A DNA stretch of 64,000 nucleotides, from assembly GCF_900747795.2 (NCBI RefSeq), contig NC_041402.2, positions 194,232,989 to 194,296,988 on the forward strand, in the 5' to 3' direction. Of the stretch, positions 1 to 25,300 are shown piece after piece (the stretch's first letter is position 1; the number at the start of each line of letters is the position of its first letter). Position numbers and translations under genes: made by a program. The notes beneath the pieces are model-generated. The model ran no database searches, was not told where the DNA came from, and saw only the letters and a list, made by a program, of their open reading frames with translations. This DNA comes from Erpetoichthys calabaricus (Eukaryota > Chordata > Cladistia > Polypteriformes > Polypteridae).

Positions 1-319
1 AGCTTCCCTAAGTCAGCTAAGGGATGGTGCGGGATCTGCCTGTGAGTCCAAAATTTCTGGGATACGCTCGCTGGTTGAATTATTTTAATGGTTCATACAT
101 TTTATGTATATTGCCTAATTAATTTATTTCATATATTTAAATAATGCACACGTTCATTGGAATACTGTACAATTGTAATATGTATTTCTTTTTCTGGTAA
201 TTTTGACATAATATGGAAAAGATTTGACATGTAACCCACACAATGTCTCACCCCGCCCCTTCCCGCTTTACCTGCCAGCAGTTTCTCTCTAAATTAGCGG
301 GCTTTCCCTGAAAAGGGAG

Positions 320-600
320 CGCGTCATGATGCAAATCCATCATTTGGTTAAATAAAATTAGAAATAATCGACACTGGAATATGCAAATTGCGCCAGTTAT
401 TACGCATACAGATACTTAAGCTGGACGACGCATCCAAACACAACTGAAAACGTGCTCGGGTGTTTTCATCTCAGAGACAAGGGTGCAAAAATTAGATGAG
501 GTGGCTCTTTGGGGCGTGGCTTTATGCAAATTTAGAAATTGTGCTTAAAGCGGGCGTGTCCTTCAACAGGTGATGCATGGGTGGCGCTGCTGACGTCAAT
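320..600. promoter_or_regulatory. three ATGCAAAT octamers and a TGACGTCA site
   Basis: Perfect octamers ATGCAAAT occur at 329-336, 381-388 and 524-531, and a palindromic cAMP-response-type TGACGTCA at 591-598, with GGGCGTG boxes nearby. The clustering is unusual but may be chance or part of an upstream gene's promoter. The rest of 1-640 is AT-rich without a gene. Confidence 0.3.
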
Positions 601-654
601 TCTTACCGCAAAAAACATGTTCATAGCCTCTCAGATCTATCTAATATATAGTGC

Positions 655-659
<5 letters not shown>

Positions 660-730
<71 letters not shown>

Positions 731-733
731 TAT
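660..733 (+). repeat. (CTAT)n microsatellite
   Basis: About 18 perfect CTAT units, with a decayed copy of the L2-tail core (TATATTTTGCCTTTC) at its right end. From here to 1140 there is no gene; 1005-1040 holds short GTCAGTCAGT repeats. Confidence 0.95.
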
Positions 734-1149
734 ATTTTGCCTTTCTATCTATCTGACAGGTTTATGTAAACAGTTGTTACTTTCTTTTCCATGTTCACAT
801 ATGTGTTGCTTTCCAGATTTTTAAGAATGTTGATTCTTACCCAAGATTTTTTGTCCTAATCCCCATTCTTTATTTTCGCTCGGTTTATCCTGATGACAGT
901 TATGGTGCTGAGTGACTTCACTGACTTCATAGCTGTGGGGCACAGGGTCATATTGTCCATACATAAATCAGTCAATATGTCCATCAATTAATGATCAGTT
1001 GGTGTGTCAGTCAGTTAGTCAGTCAGTGAGTCAGTCAGGTTAGCTGTCCATTAAGAGCAGGAGATGAGGGGGTCCAATGGTGAGAGTTTCAGTCAGTCAG
1101 GTGGACTTGTGTAGCTCTCAAGATAACAAGCACGAGTTCAAACTGAATT

Positions 1150-1700
1150 GACCAACAGTCACATTCTTGTCACAGAGCCCACGTCACGACTACCGAGCGA
1201 TTGCCGATCTCCCAGGGCAGTCGTGCTCCTCCCCTTTTTCTGATAGCCAATGGCGTACTGCCAGATGGAGCCAGCGCTGTGTGAAGGGTTAATGGCTGCA
1301 GCCAATCTCTGCCCTTTATTTCTTTTTCTCCATTCTATTATGGTCTTTACTTAAGTACGAAACCTCAGACCGACGAGTTTCTCTTCTGTTTGTCAGGCCC
1401 ACATCCAACTGGGGGGGCTGCACGAAGGGTTAATGGCTGTGGTGCGTTTTGGCGTCCTCATCACCACATTCTGTGCATTGTACTGCTGGCCGACTGTTCA
1501 TTGGTTCTCTGCTGTCACATGCAAAGAGCCCGCCCCCTCTGACCACAGACCAAGTCAGACCTGTTTAAGTTTGATTGTAGCCAATCGCAGACTAGTTGGT
1601 CTCAGTAGTTGTTTAGGTCTTCACGGGACCACCGGCTCCCTCTGATTGGCTAAGATTATGGAAATGAAGGTCACAACAGAAAATCACTGGGATGGTCGTC
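1150..1700 (+). promoter_or_regulatory. wdr31: candidate WDR31 promoter region
   Basis: Four CCAAT-type motifs (GCCAATGG 1246, GCCAATCT 1301, CCAATCGC 1581, ATTGG 1645), repeated GGGTTAATGGCT blocks (near 1287 and 1427) and moderate CpG sit just upstream of the candidate first exon. No initiation site can be fixed from sequence. Confidence 0.3.
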
Positions 1701-1887
1701 GTAACGTGGCATGGGCTTTACCTGACTCCATGATATGAGTGGCCGTGTGCCAGCTGGCCCAAGTAGTGGGTCAAGTGAGCAGACAGGTGGGCACAGCTGT
1801 GCCAGTGTGTCTTCTTTTTTAGTTGTGTTTTTATCTACTGTGCCCCACCCTAAAGGTTTGTCTCCTTTGTTTTTTTTTTTTTTTCAG

Positions 1888-1944
1888 GTTGGGCCCAGTC
1901 TGCAGCACCAGAGATACTCGATTTGAAGGAGGACCACGATGGAG
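1888..1944 (+). other. wdr31: candidate 5' untranslated exon of WDR31
   Basis: A long T-tract ending in TTTTCAG (acceptor at 1887) precedes 57 nt that end in GATGGAG followed by GTGAGA, a near-consensus donor. If spliced to the acceptor at 4316 it gives 5' UTR; its own ATG (1939) would run only a few codons before TGA in the next exon, making a short upstream ORF. Inferred from splice signals alone; no transcript evidence. Confidence 0.4.
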
Positions 1945-2054
1945 GTGAGAGCCTGAGGCCAAATGCCGAATTGATGCTTCTGGGGGCTCAGAGTCTCAGT
2001 GTATTGCTGTTTTAATTTTTTCATCATTCAGGAACAAAATTAATTCCCATTCAC

Positions 2055-2112
2055 TTTACATATATACTCTATATATATATATATATATATATCTATATAT
2101 TTTTTTTTTTTA
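2055..2112. repeat. (AT)n and poly-T tract
   Basis: An (AT)n run followed by T12 directly abuts the SINE head at 2113. 1945-2054 shows nothing else. Confidence 0.85.
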
Positions 2113-2434
2113 GGGTGGCACAGTGGCGCAGTAGGTAGAACTGGTTGCTCGCAGTTAGGTTCGCTTCCCAGGTCCTCCCTGCATGGAGTGTGCATGTTCT
2201 CCCCGTGTCTGTGTGGGTTTCCTCCTACAGTCCAATGACATGCAGGTTAGGTGCATTGGCGATTCTAAATTGTCCCTGGTGTGTGCTTGGTGTGTGTGTG
2301 TGCCCTGTGGTGGGCTGGCGCCCTGCCCGGGGTTTGTTTCCTGCCTTGCACCCTGTGCTGGCTGGGATTGGCTCCAGCAGACCCCTGTGACCCTGTTGTT
2401 AGGATATAGCGGGTTGTATAATGGATGGATGGAT
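2113..2434 (+). mobile_element. tRNA-derived SINE, DANA/Mermaid-like
   Basis: Head GGTGGCACAGTGGCGCAG with an A-box-like TGGCGCAGTAGGTAG (2124-2138) and B-box-like GGTTCGCTTCC (2158-2168), a conserved body (GTTCTCCCCGTGTCTG, GACATGCAGGTTAGG), and a tail of ATGGATGGATGG. The layout is that of the teleost DANA/Mermaid SINEs. It lies in the presumed first intron of WDR31. Confidence 0.85.
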
Positions 2435-2579
2435 ATATTTTTATATATGTTTTCGTGACTCCATTTTGTTTTCCGTGGACACCACCATTTGATGAGAATG
2501 TTGCCGTTGCTGGCCAATTGGTTGCTAAGGGCGTGTCTTCCCAAAGTCACACCCACAACACTTTAGTTCAGTTTGTTGT

Positions 2580-2640
2580 TGTATAGCGCCTTTCACTCAG
2601 GGCAGGTGTGGAGTGCTGTGACAAGTTCACAGGTGAAGTG
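2580..2640 (+). repeat. L2-tail core fragment
   Basis: TATAGCGCCTTTCACTC at about 2585, then CAGGTGTGGAGTGCTGTGAC, a decayed form of the L2 3' end (antisense orientation). The rest of 2440-2946 shows no gene. Confidence 0.55.
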
Positions 2641-2954
2641 CCAATACAAACCATACAAGTTACTCATTCTGTTTGCGCATAAAGATCTAAAACTAATTTT
2701 AGATAATCTGAGCCCACCGATATCAGCCCAGGAATGAAGAGCTCCGGACAACGGAGGAGAGGAAAATTTAAAAAATCAGTCAGCAACATCAATGGAGAAA
2801 ATTAACCTGATGGGGTGGTTTGGTGGTAGGGGGGTGGGGGGAGTTTGGGGTTACGGTGGGGGGTCCCATTGTAAGGCCATATCATCCAAACACAGGCAGC
2901 TGGCCACCCCCTACTGCTCACTCGACAGTAAGGTCTGTGCTGGTCCGTCTAATC

Positions 2955-3357
2955 CAAGGGTGTCCAACTCCGGTCCTGGAGGGCCATCCAGGCTGCAGGT
3001 TTTCATTCTAACCATCTTGTTAATTAGTGAGCTGCTTTTGCTGCTGATTCACTTGATTGACCTTCGTTTTAATTGACGTGTCTCTGACCCCCTTAGTTGT
3101 TTCTTTTTCCTTAATGATCAGCCAAACAATAATGAGACCCAAAACGAGCTGCCACATGACCAGCTCACCTGAAAATAAATTATTGTTTGGCTGCTTATTA
3201 AGGAAAAAGAAACAACTAAGGGGGTCCGAGACACGTCAATTAAAACGAAGGCCAAACAAGTGAATCAGCAGCAAAAGCGGCTCACTAATTAACAAGATGG
3301 TTAGAATGAAAACCTGCAGCCTGGATGGCCCTCCAGGACCGGAGTTGGACACCCCTG
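2955..3357. mobile_element. hAT-type foldback MITE
   Basis: Long inverted arms: CAAGGGTGTCCAACTCCGG at 2955 is matched by its complement ending CCGGAGTTGGACACCCCTG at 3357; the pairing runs about 180 bp inward from each end around a ~45-bp loop. Flanks GTCTAATC (2947-2954) and CTCTAATC (3358-3365) form an 8-bp target duplication with one mismatch, as expected for hAT. No transposase is coded. It lies in the presumed first intron of WDR31. Confidence 0.88.
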
Positions 3358-3365
3358 CTCTAATC

Positions 3366-4316
3366 TGACGACTGAATCTTTCCATCTAATTTCAAAGCCA
3401 CCTCTGCAGTCCAAGTGGTGTCCGAGATTGCGGATTCACTCGCGTGAATCAAACTTTGTTGTCTCTTTGAGGTCACGTTGGTGTTGTTTGGTTTGGTTTG
3501 ATTCCCAGTTTTCCACGTATGTCTGATCTTTTGTTTGCATTTCCTCCTCCACTGACTTGACACAACAGTAGACATCCACACAAATACAAAAACGAGACAA
3601 ATGCAGAAGTCCATCAGGCGGAGCCAAATCATCACTAAACCAACCAATCGGTAATCCCCACCAATCCAGTCCTTCTACTTCAGTCAGCACTGCTGAGCTC
3701 CGCTAGTCTGGTGTTAAATGGCCAAGGGGGCGGTCTCAGGGTGGTGATGTCACAATGGTCTCGTCTCCTCGTGGGGGGGGGGGGGGGGGGGTTCTACACC
3801 CACAGAGCATGTACAAGCTGCATAGACTACAAATAATCAAAAATAAGCAAGTCTAATGGAAATGACATGCAAATATAAAAAATAATTCAAAAATGACAAT
3901 AAACCTGAAAATGAAAATAATCTCCAGCTGTGGCAAATCAGGCTGAAACAAAACAAGACCACCCAAGACACTAAAAACTCCACAAGCTTATGCATACAAT
4001 AAATGATATTAAAGATAGGAGAAATCTGTCAAAGAAGAGAAAACATTCAGCCAGTCTGGCGCCCAAAGTCCGACTCAATGGTGCCAACTCCTGCTGCGCT
4101 GCTGCCACTTGCTGGTCAAGTCCCCATTGCACAGGTGGCCGTGTCCTGCTGCCGTTGATCTCCATCTGTAAAGCTGATTAGGCCCTAAGCCTCCTGAAAG
4201 GGGACGCCGAGGACAGGCAGTGAGGCCTAAAGCGGCCTAACATCATGCAGCGGACGGTGGCAGACGTCTCTCCTCCGTTCTGACTCGGATTCTCCTGATG
4301 TCGTTCTGTCTTTCAG
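3366..4316. other. non-coding stretch before the first coding exon
   Basis: Holds a G-run of about 20 (3773-3792) and ordinary intronic sequence; no gene, exon or clear repeat seen apart from the G-run. Confidence 0.6.
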
Positions 4317-4389
4317 ATCGAGGGTCCCACTCCGTGATGAGATGCGTGTCCACTTGTGATTTGTTCCGGGACCTCCCCCCGTCCTCAGC

Positions 4390-18027
<13,638 letters not shown>

Positions 18028-20160
18028 TTGGGCCTTCTGTAGGGGATCCTCCACAACTCCTTGCCAGTGCTCATGTGGCACCTTTTGGGCAAGTTTGGCT
18101 CAAACTCAGGTCTGTGATGTTGTTGTCTGCTTTTTTGTTATTTAACACTGGACTTTGGCACAAATCAACCCTCATGTCATTTGTCACATATCCTAGTCAT
18201 CAGCAGTGACCCACTCCTTCTACTAGAGGCTTACCTTGGCTGGCACACTGGCTCATTCTCTTTAGGGCACCCTATTGACAGAGGAGGCTCATGAGCTGGG
18301 CGGCACATCGATTTAAATTTGATTCTTATGTACCTTAATGGTGAAAGGCTCTCTTTATAAAATAAAGATTCTATTTAATTTTGGTCCCAAAATATGCACT
18401 GGCATCTTAACGGGCAGACGTGGTGAAGTGTCATGAAGCCATTCACAGACCGTGAGGTACAGTAATACAATCCATGTGGGCACGACAGCAGCATCCCATG
18501 CCCACTTATCATCTACATGAGGCTGGCATCTTGTCCCTATGTCTGCATCCCCATAGATGTGCAGATGAGCCAAACGGGTGACTCCCCAAGTGAATGAGGA
18601 GGTGCATGTGTGCCCTGTTTTGAACTTGCCACTAGGATGCCCTCCTTCATTTCAGAATTTTATGTTCTGCCCGTATTGAAGCCCCCCACAGTCTAATGTA
18701 TATCAATTAACCCTTAATTAAAAATAGTTGGGCTATTTCATGCCCTCTTTGGCCCAAAATGAAAGATTTAGCAGCTCAGAGCTTGGCACTGCCACATGGC
18801 ACCTTAAGGGTGCCATTATGACTTTGCCCATTGTCGGGTGAAATTGACCTTAGATAGACTCAGATGCCCCCCCCCCCCCCTTACTTGCTGAAGGCCAGCT
18901 TGAGGACCTATGTGGCATAAAGACAGTGGTGCCACCTTGTGATGCAGCTGTAAGCCTTCTCTTAACTGTCAATGCACTTTATGGTGCTGGGTTTTAGCTT
19001 CTTCATCTCATGCCAGTTCTTTGACTCAATAAGATAATCAACTTCTGTTTTTATATAGTGCCTTTCATGGCAAGCATCAACGTAAGGCACTTAGGAATTC
19101 TCCAGTGTCACAAAATGCCCCTGGCGCTGCATGTGACTCTTTGTGAACTCTGTGTGCAGCATTTTATGTTGTACCACTCAGGGGCGTGCAGGTGCTACTC
19201 TGACATTATCAACCAGATGTGACACAGTGAATGACATTTTTGAAGGTTGTGTTTCAAGTGGAAGGAAAGTGTAAACGGCAAGGATCACCACATGAGCGCC
19301 CTCTGCAGTCAGAGACAGGCCACTGTAAGAAATGCCGCCATTGTGCCAATGGAATCTGATTAAGAGCCTGCTTAGAATGAATGGATTCCCAGCCTTCAGA
19401 GTGGCAAGGAGGGTGGATCAGTGTGGCACCTTAACACAGGGTCATGTCACCGTTAATTCAAGTTCAGGTTACGGGTTAGGATGGTGCCAGTCTAGTAATG
19501 CAGTAAGGGGTGCCCCCTAGTGTCGTATGTGTTGGTCTATTGCCCCCCCCCATCCACATTCACTTGTTAATTCTGCTTTGTAGAGAATGAAAACAAATCT
19601 GTAAAACACTGAATTTAATTTATTGACTGATTTCATAATAAAATGACATGTGACTGCCATGTGATTTGGTGCCTTCTCGTGATTGGGTGGTTTCAAGTTT
19701 TATTAAATGTTATTGGAGGATTATGTGTTTATTATTTATTATGCTCTTAAACACTCCCCTGCCTCAAGGAGCTCCCTTAAAGTGCTCCACGGAGTGGCAG
19801 GAGACGGTACTGCATGCTGTCGGCAGTCTTGATGAATGAACCTGTGAATGGCACTGCAGCTACCGCCATCTTCATCTGCAAGATCCTGATATGAGCGTCA
19901 GGTTTGGACCTTCTGTTATCTTCTTGGATTTTATTAAGTTTTTAAAATTTTATTACACATCTATACATTTTATATTTCTGTTCTTATATTCTATTAATCC
20001 TCCTTACTTTATTGATATCTTACAGCTGAGGCCACTAGGGGGCGTCTACCAAGCCAGTGATATGGAATCCCAGCCATGCAGGATCAGTGTATTCTGTTTA
20101 ATCGTGGCATGGTGGCACAGTGATTGGCACTGGAAGTTCTTACTGTGCTGAGAGAAGGCA
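18028..20160. other. WDR31 3' UTR and intergenic DNA
   Basis: 3' UTR to about 18380, then sequence without a recognisable gene. Contains a C-run (18869-18880), one L2-tail core at about 19056 and scattered AT-rich stretches. Confidence 0.6.
18361..18366 (+). terminator. wdr31: candidate polyadenylation signal of WDR31
   Basis: AATAAA 334 nt after the WDR31 stop codon is the first good signal on the + strand, giving a 3' UTR of about 350 nt. No transcript end is available to prove use. Confidence 0.5.
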
Positions 20161-20189
20161 GGGCTTCATATAGGCCAAATCACAAGTTA

Positions 20190-20880
20190 GAATGGGAGTG
20201 GCCTCGTCATCCGTTCTCTGTGGATTTGCATTGTCAATTGCTGACATGAATCTCTGCCCCATAAGCTGTCAATCACAAATCATAAGGGGAGTGGCCTCAT
20301 TGTCCATTCTCAGTAGATTCTCCATGTGGATTACTAACATGAGTCTCCGTCCCCTGCTGTCAATCACAAGTCATAAGGGGAGTGGCCTCATTGTCCAACC
20401 TTGGTGAATTCTCTATGTGGATTACTAACCCGAGTCTCCGCCCCCTGCTGTCAATCACAAGTCATAAGGGGAGTGGCCTCATTGTCCAGCCTCAGTAGAT
20501 TCTCCATGTGGATTACTAACATGAGTCTCCGCCCCCTGCTGTCAATCAAAAGTCATAAGGGGAGTGGCCTCATTGTCCAACCTCGGTGGATTCTCTATGT
20601 GGATTACAAAAACGAGTCTCCGCCCCCTGCTGTCAATTACAAGTCATAAGGGGAGTGGCCTCATTGTCCAAACTTGATGGTTTCTCCATGTGGATTACTA
20701 ACATGAGTCTCCGCCCCCTGCTGTCAATCACAAGTCATAAGGGGAGTGGCCTCATTGTCCAACCTTGGTGGTTTCTCCATGTGGATTACTAACATGAGTC
20801 TCCGCCCCCTGCTGTCAATCACAAGTCATAAGGGGAGTGGCCTCATAATTCCTGCTGAGTGGAGTCTCCACCCCTTTTCT
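20190..20880 (+). repeat. 91-bp minisatellite
   Basis: CATAAGGGGAGTGGCCTCA starts at 20281, 20372, 20463, 20554, 20645, 20736 and 20827: seven units at exactly 91 bp with few substitutions, flanked by decayed half units. Each unit includes GAGTCTCCGCCCCCTGCTG and TGGATTACTAACATGAG. The exact spacing and high identity mark it as young. Confidence 0.96.
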
Positions 20881-21089
20881 GTCAATCACACTTTAATTGT
20901 ATTCTTAGGCTTCAGGGACTTGTGGTCACTCAGAAGCTAATGAGCACCTCAGCTCCCACATTGGTGCTCCACTGTGCTTGTGTCATCCAAGGCGCTATAT
21001 AGAACTCATCACCAGGCTGTGGCTGCAAGTGGCCCTCTGTCTCTCCATGGGAATCTGAGAAAAGAGAAGGAACTGAAGGGAGGAAATGA

Positions 21090-21357
21090 CGAGCTCACAA
21101 ATATTTACACAGGTGCAAATGCCAGCCCTCGAGTCCAGGATGGAAATCCAAACATTTGCATTTGTTTATGTGAAGGTGCAGCTCGGCTGAAACGATACGA
21201 ACAAACATGGAGGCATCTTGGATGGGCCCACCGGCCCCTGGGGTCACAGCCCCAAGACCACACAGAGGCAGAGATGGCACTTGGAGCGGGGTTTAACCTG
21301 GGCAGAGCTCTGAGGACAAACTGCTACCTAGTCAGGAGGTGGCACCGTGCCACAGAG
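21090..21357 (-). mobile_element. old DANA-like SINE copy
   Basis: Antisense remnants in order: GCATTTGTTTATGTG region, ACCACACAGAGGCAGAGATG, and the head complement GGTGGCACCGTGCCACAG. Diverged. Confidence 0.45.
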
Positions 21358-21399
21358 AAATGACCTCAATAAAGAGATGTTCACAGTGAAAGATGAATT

Positions 21400-23010
21400 A
21401 TGTAGTTGAAATGCTTCAGAGAGGCGCAATATAAAGAGCGATCTTCTGGTCTTGTGCAGCATGTGGAGACTGAAACCCAGACTGGCAAAGTTCAGACACT
21501 TTTAGGGAGAAGGCGCTATATAAAGAGTGAGAAGGTATTCATGAATGGTGTCATCATGAAAGGCACTATATAAAGATTCAATATACAGTTATGTTAAAGT
21601 CCCCACTGAAGGGCACTACATAAAGAGTCTGTTCATGTATAGCGCCTTATAGGTTGGTGTTCCCCCTGAAAGGCACTATATAAAGACAAATACACAGTTG
21701 TTGTACTTTCAGGTTGATGTTGATCATGAATTGCGCTATATAAGGATGGAGACATTATTCATGTAAGCCCCCTCGGGCTGGTGGTCACCCTGAAATGTCA
21801 TTAAATATTTTTAGGTGGCCGTCCACCCTGCCAGGCGCTATACCTGGACGGTGTTCCCCCCTAAAGACCCTTTGCACTGCTCCGACACTTTCTGGTTGAT
21901 GTTTATCCTGAAAGGTGCTTGCTCTACAAGCAGTGGGCAGTTCGCCTTGAAAGGCACCTTATGAAGTTCATTACACAATACCAGACCACCCAAGCCCCAC
22001 TTCAGGGGGTCATTTAGCCGTGCTAAGCCCCACCCCCATTTGCACTGTTTGGTGTTATACCTCAACACCCTTAGTATTTCAGATGCCCCCCAGATGCTGC
22101 GTCTGTGTTCACCCTGAAAGGTGCTATATAAATATGAAACAGGCAGTGGGGCTCTAAGAAGATGATCACACAATACTTTAAAGTTGATGTTCACCCACAG
22201 GTGTCCAGGGCCTTGTAAAGGCGCTATATGCAAATGAATAAGGAGCTGAAATGCTCTCAGGTTGACATTTATCATGAAAGGCGCTATATAAGGAGGGGCA
22301 GTTATTTGAGTTATTTGTTTCTTCCTCCACTGGGTGGTCAAGCGAGAACGACGCCCATTGAGGTCATCTGTGTGGGAGGCCGAAGCTGAGCTGCAGACCT
22401 CGAGGCTGTGGCAGCAGATGGCAGAAGACATTCTTCATGTGGGTATATAGCGCCTTGACGTGATGATCTCTGTGACATGTTGAGCTGGAATCACTAAACT
22501 ACATTCAGGTGAGACTTTCATGAAAGGCGCTTTATAAAATGTGTGTGTGTGTGTTTGCCTTTATGAAAAGATGCTATTTGAAAATTCACAGTACAATTTA
22601 CAGTAAACACCTTTAGGCTAGTGTACACCCTGAAAGGCGCTATATAATGACCACATGACTGTACACACATTGAAACCCAGCAACATATTCACCATGAAAA
22701 ATACAGAATTATGGAGTGCTATGAAAGAAACTAGACACAAATCAGTGATAGCTGGCATATGCAAACTGCTTTAGTCTGGCATTCCACATGAAAGGCGCTA
22801 TAAAAAGCTGAGCTTATTGGTTACATACTGCATATACAGTACCTCACCATAAACATAATCTTGAATGTCCAATACATTGGAGTAATCCATGAAAGGCACT
22901 ATATGAGATGCACCGCTCTCAATTTATTATCAGCCATTCCTCAGGTAAAGGCACTATATGGTAATTCTTCAATTGGCCTTGTGCCTTTCAAAAAAGATGC
23001 CACATAAAGA
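21400..23010 (-). repeat. array of L2-tail cores in reverse orientation
   Basis: Some eighteen copies of TGAAAGGCGCTATATAA or variants at 50-130 bp spacing, with shared words such as AGGTTGATGTT and CACCCTGAAAGG. Read on the minus strand these are TATAGCGCCTTTCA. No gene. Confidence 0.8.
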
Positions 23011-23216
23011 CACCCGATGTCAACTTAAAAGTGGCTTAAAAGACCAAAAATCACAGTGAGAGAAGAAACGACTCCAGACAAGCTTGAACCTTGGACTTTC
23101 ATTTATTTGGGGCCATGCATCGTGTGTACTGTCACAAAATAGTCCACCGCACTCGGTAAGTCAGGTCACATTGCCATGTCTGAGCTGGACAGCAAATCTG
23201 AGAGAAATACAAGACT

Positions 23217-23486
23217 CGAGGTGGCACGGTGGCACAGTAGTTAGGACTGCCATCTCTTTGGAGTCCTGGGTTCAAATCCTGTAGCGTTTGCACCTTCACT
23301 CCATGTCTGCGTTTAGCTCTGTTCATGCAGGCTTTGCCAGGTGATTTCCAAACGGACCTGGCATGGAATGGCACCATGTAGGGTTGGCTTCTCCTTTGCA
23401 GGCACTGCTTGCCAGTATTGCAACTGGTGCCCTGTGAGTTTGAACTGGGAAGTGAGTGAGATAATGGATGGAAGGATATGTGAAAC
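23217..23486 (+). mobile_element. diverged DANA-like SINE copy
   Basis: Head GGTGGCACGGTGGCACAGTA, B box GGTTCAAATCC, and a tail AATGGATGGAAGGATA; the body is partly decayed. Confidence 0.65.
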
Positions 23487-23542
23487 CAGCAGAACTGTCA
23501 CTAGACGATGATAAGAAATCTGCCTTTAAAATATAGCGCCCT

Positions 23543-23647
<105 letters not shown>

Positions 23648-24287
23648 ATTAAAGCTGACGTTTTCACACAAACCAGTAAGCTCAATTTGGCCACCATTCT
23701 CCTTCAATTTCACTCTTGCTTTGCTCCCAGTTTAACCCCGAAGTCCATCACCGGACCCCCTTAAGCCCCCATTAGGCCCTTTTGTAAAATTACGTTTGTT
23801 TACTTCATTGGTGTGTGAGATGCAATATGAAATGTAAAGCACGTTTTGAATGTCTTTAATGTGAAAGGCGCTATACTGTATAAAATCAAGATTAACAGCT
23901 GAATTGCTCCCTGACTGACACGCTTTGTTAGGCACGTTTGGTGTTGAGTGGGCAGTGCCCAGATGCCTTGTTCCTGGGGTGCTGTCACATATAATGGCCT
24001 ACACAATCCCTGGCAGTGTATAATGCGGCTCATACCTTCTTGACTGGCAGGTGGTGCCCACTCATTGTAATGAAGAGGGTCTTCAGCCATTGTCAGTGAG
24101 GTGCCCAGTCTGCCCAGTTCAGAGCCTCCTCTCTTTCTCTCATCTTACAAACTCCACTCCAGCTGTGCCAGCTCCCCATTTTGTGAGGTCACCTTGCCTT
24201 CCTACTCTCTGCCCATATTGGCACGGTTACTCCAGGAGGTGCCCACTTTATTCCATCTGTTGAGTGCCACTATAAGTTCATTTTTTT

Positions 24288-24857
24288 CTACCGGGTCCAG
24301 CGAATCAGATAAATTGGGAAGAAGATGGCAGAGAAGAGGGTGACTATAGTGACAAAGACCAGCGAGGTCAGACACCAGAAGCTGCGGCACATTTCGCGGC
24401 ACTGGTGACGTATCCTGCCACCCCGGACAGTGATGAGGTCAGCGGGCTGAGACATGCTGGTGGTTGGGTGTATCAGCTGAATGCGGACCACCACATCCTG
24501 GGTGCCATTCTCTGCCATCGGTTGCCTGTTGTACGGTGGCTGCAGCCTCCAGTGGCACAGCTCGGAGCCTTCCATCCAGACCCTGCAGATGTGGCTCCGC
24601 TGATGGGCAGGCAGCTGAGAGATCACGTTGGTATCCATTGGGAGAGCTGGTGCCCCGCCAGGGGGTATGGTAACAGGTGCCCTGCACAGGGGGCAGGGCA
24701 AAAGCTGCATGGGCTTCATGAAGAGGCACAGCTGTGCCAGGCACTCGAGGCAGAAGGTGTGGGCGCATGGCAGCAGCTTCAGAGGTACCTTGAAAGCGTT
24801 GTCATAGGGCGAGAGGCAGACGGAGCACTCGGGAATGGGCGGCCGGTGATCTGCCAT
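24288..24857 (-). CDS. RING finger E3 ligase with C-terminal membrane segment (RNF183-like paralogue A)
   Basis: Single coding exon, 189 residues. The ATG at 24857 is chosen because MADHRPPIPEC then aligns with paralogue B (MAESQSSAPEC); an upstream GTG in frame is not needed. A C3HC4 RING is complete: C11, C14, C31, H33, C36, C39, C55, C58. A hydrophobic stretch at about 160-182 (LVFVTIVTLFSAIFF) is a likely tail anchor, placing the RING in the cytosol. Known family: small RING-TM ligases of the RNF183/RNF223/RNF225 type ubiquitinate membrane proteins in the secretory/endolysosomal system. RING spacing (C-x16-C) differs by one from RNF183 (C-x15-C). It is tail-to-tail with WDR31. AATAAA on the minus strand (24252-24247) lies 36 nt past the stop. 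CCCCAG directly before the ATG could be an acceptor of a 5' UTR intron. Confidence 0.87.
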   Translation of the reverse strand: MADHRPPIPECSVCLSPYDNAFKVPLKLLPCAHTFCLECLAQLCLFMKPMQLLPCPLCRAPVTIPPGGAPALPMDTNVISQLPAHQRSHICRVWMEGSELCHWRLQPPYNRQPMAENGTQDVVVRIQLIHPTTSMSQPADLITVRGGRIRHQCREMCRSFWCLTSLVFVTIVTLFSAIFFPIYLIRWTR

Positions 24858-24929
24858 CTGGGGTGGCACTCAGTTGCACTCCACACACAACGGCAGTGCC
24901 CAAGGGCAGCCACAGCAAGGCACTATAGT

Positions 24930-25300
24930 AGTCTGTGATGTTCGACTGGGCAAAATTAAAAACAGTCAGCCGACAGTGAAAGGCACTATATAAGCCTGTG
25001 CTACCATCACAATCATTTCCTCTTCATAAAGTTTGCCACCAGCTCCATGGGTGTCGGTGGGTGAGATGCAGTCAGTCCAGTTAGAACTTGAAAGGCGCTA
25101 TAATAGTTTGTACTCCTGCTGTGAACTCCGCACAATTAAAACACAGGCAGCCAACAGAGTAAAGGCGCTATATAAGCCGGTGTCACCTTCAGATCATCTT
25201 CTTGTCATAAAATCTACTGCCAGCTCCATGGGAATCCCTTGGTGAGATGCAGAAAGTCCATTGAGAAGTTGAAAGGCGCTATAGCAGTTTGTACTTATAG
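24930..25300. repeat. ~185-bp tandem duplication upstream of RNF paralogue A
   Basis: Two units share CAATTAAAA-CAG-CAGCC, AAAGGCGCTATATAAGCC, CAGCTCCATGGG and GGTGAGATGCAG; a third partial unit ends near 25300. Each contains two reversed L2-tail cores. Confidence 0.75.

Noticed and set aside
2124-2170. SINE heads considered as tRNA genes
   Set aside because: A- and B-box words are present but no cloverleaf can be formed and the body continues as SINE.
20192-20880. 91-bp repeat considered as a CRISPR array
   Set aside because: Whole unit is conserved, with no variable spacers, and the genome is animal.
21838-22431. 197-residue minus-strand frame
   Set aside because: Composed of L2-tail core units (repeated IAPF/SAF words); a repeat translation.
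24405-24938. 177-residue open frame antisense to RNF paralogue A (similarly 29488-29829 antisense to B)
   Set aside because: Shadow of a GC-rich RING gene on the opposite strand; no recognisable domain.
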